Of a DNA stretch of 64,000 nucleotides, positions 58,085-64,000 are shown in pieces (within the stretch, counting starts at the first letter, position 1; each line of letters opens with the position of its first letter). The DNA comes from Lasiosphaeria ovina. Its lineage: Eukaryota; Ascomycota; Sordariomycetes; Sordariales; Lasiosphaeriaceae. Position numbers and translations under genes: made by a program. Where the stretch lies: positions 2,666,001 through 2,730,000 of the forward strand of contig JAULSN010000001.1 in the NCBI GenBank assembly GCA_033439765.1, written 5' to 3'. Under the pieces are notes generated by a model. It had not been told where the DNA came from and searched no databases. It saw nothing but the letters and a program-made list of their open reading frames with translations.

Positions 58085-59186
58085 GCTGCTGCTGGGAAAA
58101 TGAAAATCGGGCATCGCACCCAGCAAAGCTTGCGTCTATTTGCTGACATGAAATGGCTGCCGTTCTGCCAAGATTGTGTGTAATAAAAAGACCATGTCGT
58201 TTGTTGTTGGTTGCATGTGTTGCGTTGCTCGGGACCGTCCGTCAATGAGAGAAAATAGGCAGGTTCCGTGGTTGGCCGGCCACATTCGATTTTCGCTTTC
58301 TGGGCTGGTGATTTGTTGCGTTTCAACCCTAACCCTACTCAACTATCTTTCAAGGTGCTAGCTGAAGTAATTGTTGCATATCGTCAGGGGCAGCCACGAA
58401 CAGCAATTGCATGGGAACGCCCCAAAAGTATCACTCAGCCCTGTAAGGCCTTTCAACTTCATGCGAACCGTTCTTTAAATCGCAAGCGCCTAGTTGCATT
58501 AGCAGATCTGCTTTTTGAGGGTGGCACAATAACTCCTTCCTGTTCTTTCATTAGCCTCTCATATTCAGTACTTTCACCCTTATCTTACCAGTCATCGCCG
58601 TATTGTCGCCGATGTTCACAACAGACCTCTCAAACGAGTTTACATCAAGAGACCAAGACGGCAAGTTCAAATCCAGCTCACAAGGGCCCTCCACGCATTG
58701 AATCAAAGTAGACTGAAACTTGGTTCCAATAAGTATATTTACTGCCCATCACCAACATCCTGAGGAGGGGAGATACAAGGTCTGTCGGTTTGGCCGTATG
58801 CGTCATAATTTATCATTTCCTCCAACCCCCTCGAGCTCGGGGTATCAATCATCCTAAATAGGTAATAACCATATCTATCAAGGCAAAAGTGTTTTTGCCC
58901 CTCCCCTTTTGTTTGTTTGCGGTCATATCAAATCCCCCGGAACCGCTCTTCAGCCGGTTACCAGGCCTCCGCCCTCCCCTCATTCCCATCGGAAAAAAAA
59001 AAAACGCCGGTTGAATGCAGTGCGACAAGAAATAAACAAACTCGGAATCGATAGAGCTATGAAACTGAAACACCCCATCGCAGAAGAAGAAAAAGTCATT
59101 TGCAAGAAACCCTAACCCCGCCTATTGGTAAAAGCTCCATCGTAACAAGATACACGCCTTGCTGTCCATGACATGATTCTGATTGC
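58085..59186. other. Intergenic, promoter of the WD40 gene
   Basis: Contains AACCCTAACCCT at 58325-58336 (two telomere-type units) about 240 bp upstream of the ATG at 58084. The last few hundred bases are the probable 3' UTR of the Sur7-type gene. The frame at 58268-58711 (+) has no recognisable content. Confidence 0.5.
58325..58336. promoter_or_regulatory. Telomere-like AACCCTAACCCT motif in promoter
   Basis: Two CCCTAA units in the upstream region of the WD40 gene. In other ascomycetes AACCCTAA boxes bind Tbf1/TRF-like factors in promoters of ribosome- and tRNA-biogenesis genes. That this site works so here is inference. Confidence 0.3.
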
Positions 59187-60194
59187 CTAAGCACGAGCGT
59201 GCGAGTAAGGCTCGTACGCTAGGTCACGCTGCGGAGCACCGTAGCTTTGGGGATATTGCTGCGGGTACTGCTGGGGATAGCCACCGTGCTGCACCTCGAG
59301 GGGCTGGTACGGGCCCGACATGAGCTTCTCGGCCGAAGGTCCACGCTCGCGGCTCTTGCGCGTGTGGTCGGGCTTGCAGCAGCAGATGGTGAAGAGCCAG
59401 AAGAAGCCAGAGGCAATGGCGAAGGCGGCGCCGATCCAAACGGCAGCCAGGAACCTCGTGTTGAAGCTCGCCTTGACGCCGTAGAACTTGGCCGTACCTT
59501 CGACGGCACCAACCACAATGACCGATGTGGCAGTGGCGAGTGCCGCCGCGGCGCACACAGCAACCATGGCGACAAGGGCGACGAGGAACGTGATGCACGA
59601 AAAGGCGCGGCTGCAGTTGGCAAACGCGCCAAAGAAGAGCTCCAAGCCCAGCGCCACGTATGCGATGATGAAGACGACCTGGGTCCACTTCGAGACGGTG
59701 CCGAAAGCCTGCACGGCGTTCATGATGCCATCCGGCAGCGTGACGTTCAGGCCCGTCGACGTGATGAGGCTGTTGACTCCCGAAGTTGTCGTGTTCAGCG
59801 CGCCAGTGGCCCAGTTGAACTGAGGCTTAGTGCACTCGCGCGACCCATTCTGGGGAGTGTAGCAGTAGCCCCAGATGCCGACGTCGTAGAGGTTGAAGAG
59901 GCCGAGGTCAGCGGCGGTGATGTTGGTCGACTTGGATGAGGTGTCGTCCGCCTCCTTGTTGATAAGCGACGGCACGTCGTGGAACAGGCCAAAGCCTTGC
60001 GGTTCCGGGCTCCGCACGTTGAGAATCTTCCTGACCGAGAGCGGCGAGATGGAGAGGTCCGTCGTGTTTACTTGGAACATGTAGAGCGACTTGTCGGCGA
60101 CTCCAGCCAGACCAGCTACCAGCATTGCAATAATAGCGCCGATGGTGAGAAGGAACGGCAGTGCCACGCAGGCAATGCGCCCGATGTTGCCCAT
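59187..60194 (-). CDS. Sur7/PalI family tetraspan membrane protein
   Basis: A single exon of 335 aa with ATG at 60194. Four hydrophobic segments: residues ~8-30 (ACVALPFLLTIGAIIAMLVA), ~170-190 (VVFIIAYVALGLELFFGAF), ~200-230 (FLVALVAMVAVCAAAALATA) and ~253-275 (FLAAVWIGAAFAIASGFFWL). Between the first two lies an extracellular loop with GIWGYCYT, the claudin-like W-G-YC signature of Sur7/PalI, several N-glycosylation sequons (NTT, NGS, NIT) and two cysteines. The cytosolic tail is basic then Gln/Tyr/Pro-rich (YPQQYPQQYPQSYG). Sur7 proteins mark eisosomes/MCC patches of the plasma membrane; PalI helps sense alkaline pH. The tail type fits the Sur7/Fmp45 side, but I cannot separate the two by eye. 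Confidence 0.9.
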   Translation of the reverse strand: MGNIGRIACVALPFLLTIGAIIAMLVAGLAGVADKSLYMFQVNTTDLSISPLSVRKILNVRSPEPQGFGLFHDVPSLINKEADDTSSKSTNITAADLGLFNLYDVGIWGYCYTPQNGSRECTKPQFNWATGALNTTTSGVNSLITSTGLNVTLPDGIMNAVQAFGTVSKWTQVVFIIAYVALGLELFFGAFANCSRAFSCITFLVALVAMVAVCAAAALATATSVIVVGAVEGTAKFYGVKASFNTRFLAAVWIGAAFAIASGFFWLFTICCCKPDHTRKSRERGPSAEKLMSGPYQPLEVQHGGYPQQYPQQYPQSYGAPQRDLAYEPYSHARA

Positions 60195-63100
60195 CTTGCT
60201 GTTTGTTGCTTGGATCGAGATCGGGCTGCGATTTAAGGGGATGAGAGTTTCAGCAACGGGCGGAAGGTGGAGTGTGGGCTTGCTTGTCGAGTCGGGCAGC
60301 TGTCAGGTAAGATACTCTGTAATGTTGCGCGATAAGACACTGTAGATAGTTGGCCTCCAACGAGCGAGCGAATGCCTTCTACCACAGGATAGACAAGGCA
60401 AAAACGAAAGATGACGAATTCCAAACGAAGGTTCGCTCGAAAATCGATTGTTTGTCGATGGTGACGGGAATGCAGAAGCGGGAGAATTGCAGAGGAGGAC
60501 GAGGGCGACAGATTAATAAGGTATGGGTGGTGTCCCACTCTTCAAACACCGTGCCCCAAGCCCAGGTGCTGGTGCAGGTGTGCGTGCATCTGAGGTGCTT
60601 GCCCGCTTGCTTGGCTTGGTTGATGCAGGGATTTCAGCTGCAGTTCGCTCGCTCGCTGCCCACCAGGCTGGCTGTGTGTTGTTCGGGGCAAAGTGGCGCA
60701 GTCGTATCCGCCTTCCGTGTGGACGGAGCGACAGGAGACGTAATCCCCCCATCAACGAGGCCCGACCAGCCCACAACTCAGCCCCCCGCCTTAATACAAG
60801 GGTGGTAATTGCAGGCCGAGAGCAGCACTGCAAGTCCGATAAAGCCCCTGCCTCGGGTCGGTAATGGAACGGATCAGCACGCAAGCCAGGTCTCGCCGCG
60901 CTGTCTGTTCTCCATTGCAGGCCTCCGAATAAAAATCCCATCTCACATCGGAGCCGAGCTGTTTGACTAGACTTTGAAGCTTCGAGCGACGCGCGGAACA
61001 GAAACCGCCTCTCACCTGTCGTCGCGAAGACTTCCATCTCAATTGCATGTGCACTAGGAACAGGTTCCAGAAGCGATATTGGCTCAGCTGAGCCTCCAGG
61101 TGCCAGACTAACGAACGTTAGTGAGTTATCCACGGATAGAAACCCTTCCAGGTGGCGGGGGGAAGGGCTTGGCCGCCATGGCAGGTCGCAGGGTCCGCAG
61201 GGTCGTCAGCGCGGCCGCTTCCAGTGTTGGTTGCGCAAGGCTGCCCTACCTGGCCAACCTCCACTTCCTTCCAGCGACCTGAGGTATGGATATCCCCGGA
61301 GAACAATCTACCAGGTGTTTGGGCAGAGGCCGGATGTAGTAATAACCTGGACGAAACATGCCATGGAACCGCGGCAGATTCGCGCAGCACCACACACGTG
61401 CAGCTGGCCGTGTTTGTTCCGTGGCCGCTCGTCGCGAATTTCGACCTCAACTTCGACCCCGGAAAAGAAAAATCATCCATGATCAACAGGGGGGGTTCCG
61501 TCTAAGATACAGAGCAACATGCATGATGCGGCATGGACCAAGATACCTGCTCGAAAAAAATACAGAGGTGGAAAAATCCCTTGTTGGCCGCCGATCTTGG
61601 GCTGTTTCAACGGAGCCGGTCCGCTCATTCAATTTTGGCGGGGGCCACATCCCACGGATTGAAGTCACAGCCAAGCTTTACAGACACCGTCGCAGAGGTG
61701 AAGGTGCCATGTTTGTGCCTCACTGCTTAGCTTCACATGTCGAACATTATATTCCATTCCAAGACAGTAAACACTGCATGGAAAATGCGACCGCTTGCTA
61801 GTACAGCGCAGCTTGCTTGGCACGGGAACTGCACGACAATGCCAGCCTGGTTTCGGAATCTCTTCCCCATCACCAACTGCATTTCAAACCGACGACGCGA
61901 CGACGGCAGCATACCTGTAGGAACTTGCTGCTCGAGGATTGGCCCTTGGCTCTCTCCCCAACCTCACGATACACTGCAGTTGAGCAAACCGCGCCGTTGA
62001 GTTGTTCTTTCTTCTTGCATGAAGCGGGGGAGAGGGACAGGCAACAGTTAAACAGTGACACCCTTGCCTTCTACTAAGCGGCTCCTCCACCATCGCAATC
62101 CGCGTATTATTCCCACTAGGTTATAACAGCTATACTGAGCAACGGAGATGGAAGGCCGAACGGAGCACTTAATGGGTGGGTATAGTTCCGGCAGCAGAGA
62201 CGAGATGGCAGGAACGGCTTGGCCCGCGCCATAACAGACACAATTAATGATGCTGAAGAGAAGAGACAAGAATGCGGTCAAACCATCCATGGCTCCGCTT
62301 GATATCGTGTGCACTCCCATGAGGCTTGGATGAGAGACTTTGAGCTAACGCGCATGCTGGGCCCATGGCTTGCGAGGCCACGAGGCTTTTTTCGTCACTA
62401 GGCCTTGGAGGTGGTGGGCTGGGACTCTGGACAGCCTGGCCTGGCCACTGGATGAGCCCCCGTCTAAATTTAGCTGTGGCTTCACGGGCTAGCTAGTCAC
62501 CGTTAGTCTCGATTTCAAGCTCAGACCATTTATGTGGGGCTTTGCCCTGTCTAGCCAATCACATGGCATACGACATCTTTTTTTTTTTCCTCTACCATTT
62601 GGTCGCCACCACTCGTCATCTGGTATCGGAGTGAGCGAGACCGGATTTTCGGTGGGAATAAGACCGAGGAAATGAAGGAGGGGTTTAAGAAATGCTCAAT
62701 GGAATAAACATTATATAACGCAGCGCTGGTGCGACAGATTGAATACTCTCTCAACAGCCCACAGCCCTGTGGTGAGCTCCATGGAATGTAATGACAGGCC
62801 TCTACTCACGGATTCGTTTATCCGTCAGAGCTCTCTCTCTCAGACTCTTCCGGGTTGTGGTCGAATATCAAACTCCGCTAATTTATTCACAGTTGACGAT
62901 CTATCTGCTCGGGTAGATTTGTAGGTAGATACCTAGGTTCTAATTGCCTAGGTAAATATGCAGAACGTAATCGACCTAATTGATTTCCAAGGTCCAGCCC
63001 TGTTCGCGGCCCTGATTAGATACTTAGATAATAATTAACGGCGATACAACAAGCTGTGGCCAGACAATCTGACAAACATAATCATCTCGTTGGATGACGC

Positions 63101-64000
63101 TGTGTCGATTGAGAAGAGAGCCAGTTACGGTAGTTAAGGCAACCAAATAGGACTGTGGTTTAGTAACTAAGCAAATTCGACAGCTTGGGTTGGCAGCCTT
63201 TCCTGTCCCCTCGTCTCATGACATCCTCTGTTTTCTACTTCGCGGTTGGTAAAGGTCATATTTGCATCGTTAAGCCTTCCTTTCGCTTGAACTAGTTGAC
63301 TGATGTCATACCTAGGTCGCTTCCGCTATTCTGTGATACCCCCCCCCCTAAGGGAACCTGTCATGCCCACCTTGCTCAGATACATCTATCCCGACCACAC
63401 GTCCCACCACTCGCAGTCTATTCATACTGTGTGCCTATCTTCAGTGATCTGTTGCTCGTAGGAAACCTTCGCACCTTCTACGACATGTCGAGCTGCCTAC
63501 CCAATACCCAATGTCTACCAAGTAGATTCAGTCCCAGCAACTGCCCCCTCGCGAGAAAAACCCCTAGCATGCAGGCCTCCTCGCGCACCTAACCCGTTGC
63601 TTGCCCCTTGCCTCTAAGTATGCATGGCTGCTGTGTAGCAGTGCCATCTTGAAGTGCGAGCCTCTTGGCCAAGAGACAGCAGCATGCAAGGGCGGGAGTT
63701 GGTAGGGTCGGGTAACGAGTTGGTGTCGATGAATGCTGCTGCGGCACACTGATCTGTGGCCCGTTGCGAGGTCTTGGCGGGCCACTCACCATCTACCTAC
63801 TCCCCCTTTTTATGTGCGAGCCACAGCCCCCTAGGCTTCTAGCCCTCATCGGGCCGCGTAATCCAGCACGTGGGCATGGCCCGTCTTGACACGATCAGAC
63901 GCGCGTTCTTTTTTTCTGCGTTGGCTGCTATCAATGGGGTGGGCATTCGTTGTCTTGGAATCCTCTGTCCTGACTGTGCCTTTTTTGTGTCGTTCTCCGG
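60195..64000. other. Intergenic end of the window, no gene seen
   Basis: About 3.8 kb upstream of the Sur7-type gene. It includes its promoter, a T-rich run (62577-62588), CCTAGG palindromes at 62931-62938, 62947-62954 and 63310-63317, and overlapping short frames such as 60513-61133 (-) with no family or codon bias. A gene with many small exons cannot be excluded. Confidence 0.45.

Noticed and set aside
60513..61133. 206-codon minus-strand frame upstream of the Sur7-type gene
   Set aside because: No recognisable domain and overlaps plus-strand frames of equal quality; probably promoter DNA.

Overview
The window is nuclear DNA of a filamentous ascomycete, most likely a Sordariomycete and probably of the Sordariales/Chaetomiaceae type. 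Reasons: short (53-109 bp, once 189 bp) GT...AG introns with CTRAC-like branch points; GC-rich third codon positions; fungus-specific families (hybrid histidine kinase with fused receiver, Msb1, Cdc1, Sur7/PalI, Clr5, Mtm1, Rtt10/WDR6); an AT-rich tract resembling RIP-mutated repeat; and palindromic CCTAGG/TACCTAGGTA motifs in the spacers. No plasmid, phage, CRISPR, rRNA or tRNA gene was seen.

Layout. 1-25 kb: a coiled-coil protein gene (1681-5245, -), a hybrid histidine kinase gene of four exons (8739-13129, -), a short coding-like unit with a frame break (14600-14880, +), an aldehyde dehydrogenase of the salicylaldehyde/vanillin type (15812-17326, +), the mitochondrial carrier mtm1 (18187-19657, +) and the polarity gene msb1 (21483-25024, -, six exons). 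25-30 kb: gene-poor spacer. 30-35.4 kb: uracil-DNA glycosylase (30058-31302, -) and a Cdc1-family phosphodiesterase (33157-35415, -). 35.4-41.5 kb: a decayed zone with an AT-rich tract, a coding-like fragment running antisense into the 3' end of a Clr5-domain gene (37404-39245, -), and a multiply frameshifted short-chain dehydrogenase pseudogene. 41.5-44.6 kb: an intracellular-type GH3 beta-glucosidase with PA14 insert (seven exons, -). 44.6-50.4 kb: about 5.9 kb without a credible gene. 50.4-60.2 kb: a glycine/arginine-rich probable mitochondrial protein (+) convergent with the mitochondrial ribosome recycling factor (-), the WDR6/Rtt10 WD40 gene (-) and a Sur7/PalI tetraspan protein (-). 60.2-64 kb: no gene seen.

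The genes do not form one pathway. They are mostly single-copy housekeeping genes: organelle function (mtm1, mRRF, the RG-rich protein), genome maintenance (ung1), tRNA modification (WDR6/Rtt10), polarity, cell cortex and GPI-anchor processing (msb1, sur7, cdc1). The accessory material is between 35 and 45 kb. I corrected several gene models by reading splice sites: the ATG of the WDR6 gene lies in a six-codon first exon; the start of the mitochondrial RRF lies in a separate upstream exon; the last intron of the beta-glucosidase needs a GC donor; the last exon of msb1 lies beyond an intron. I found no convincing novel multi-gene system. The most useful leads are the possible non-AUG or spliced mitochondrial leader of ung1, the 13-nt frame break at 14.75 kb, and the antisense fragment at the Clr5 3' end.
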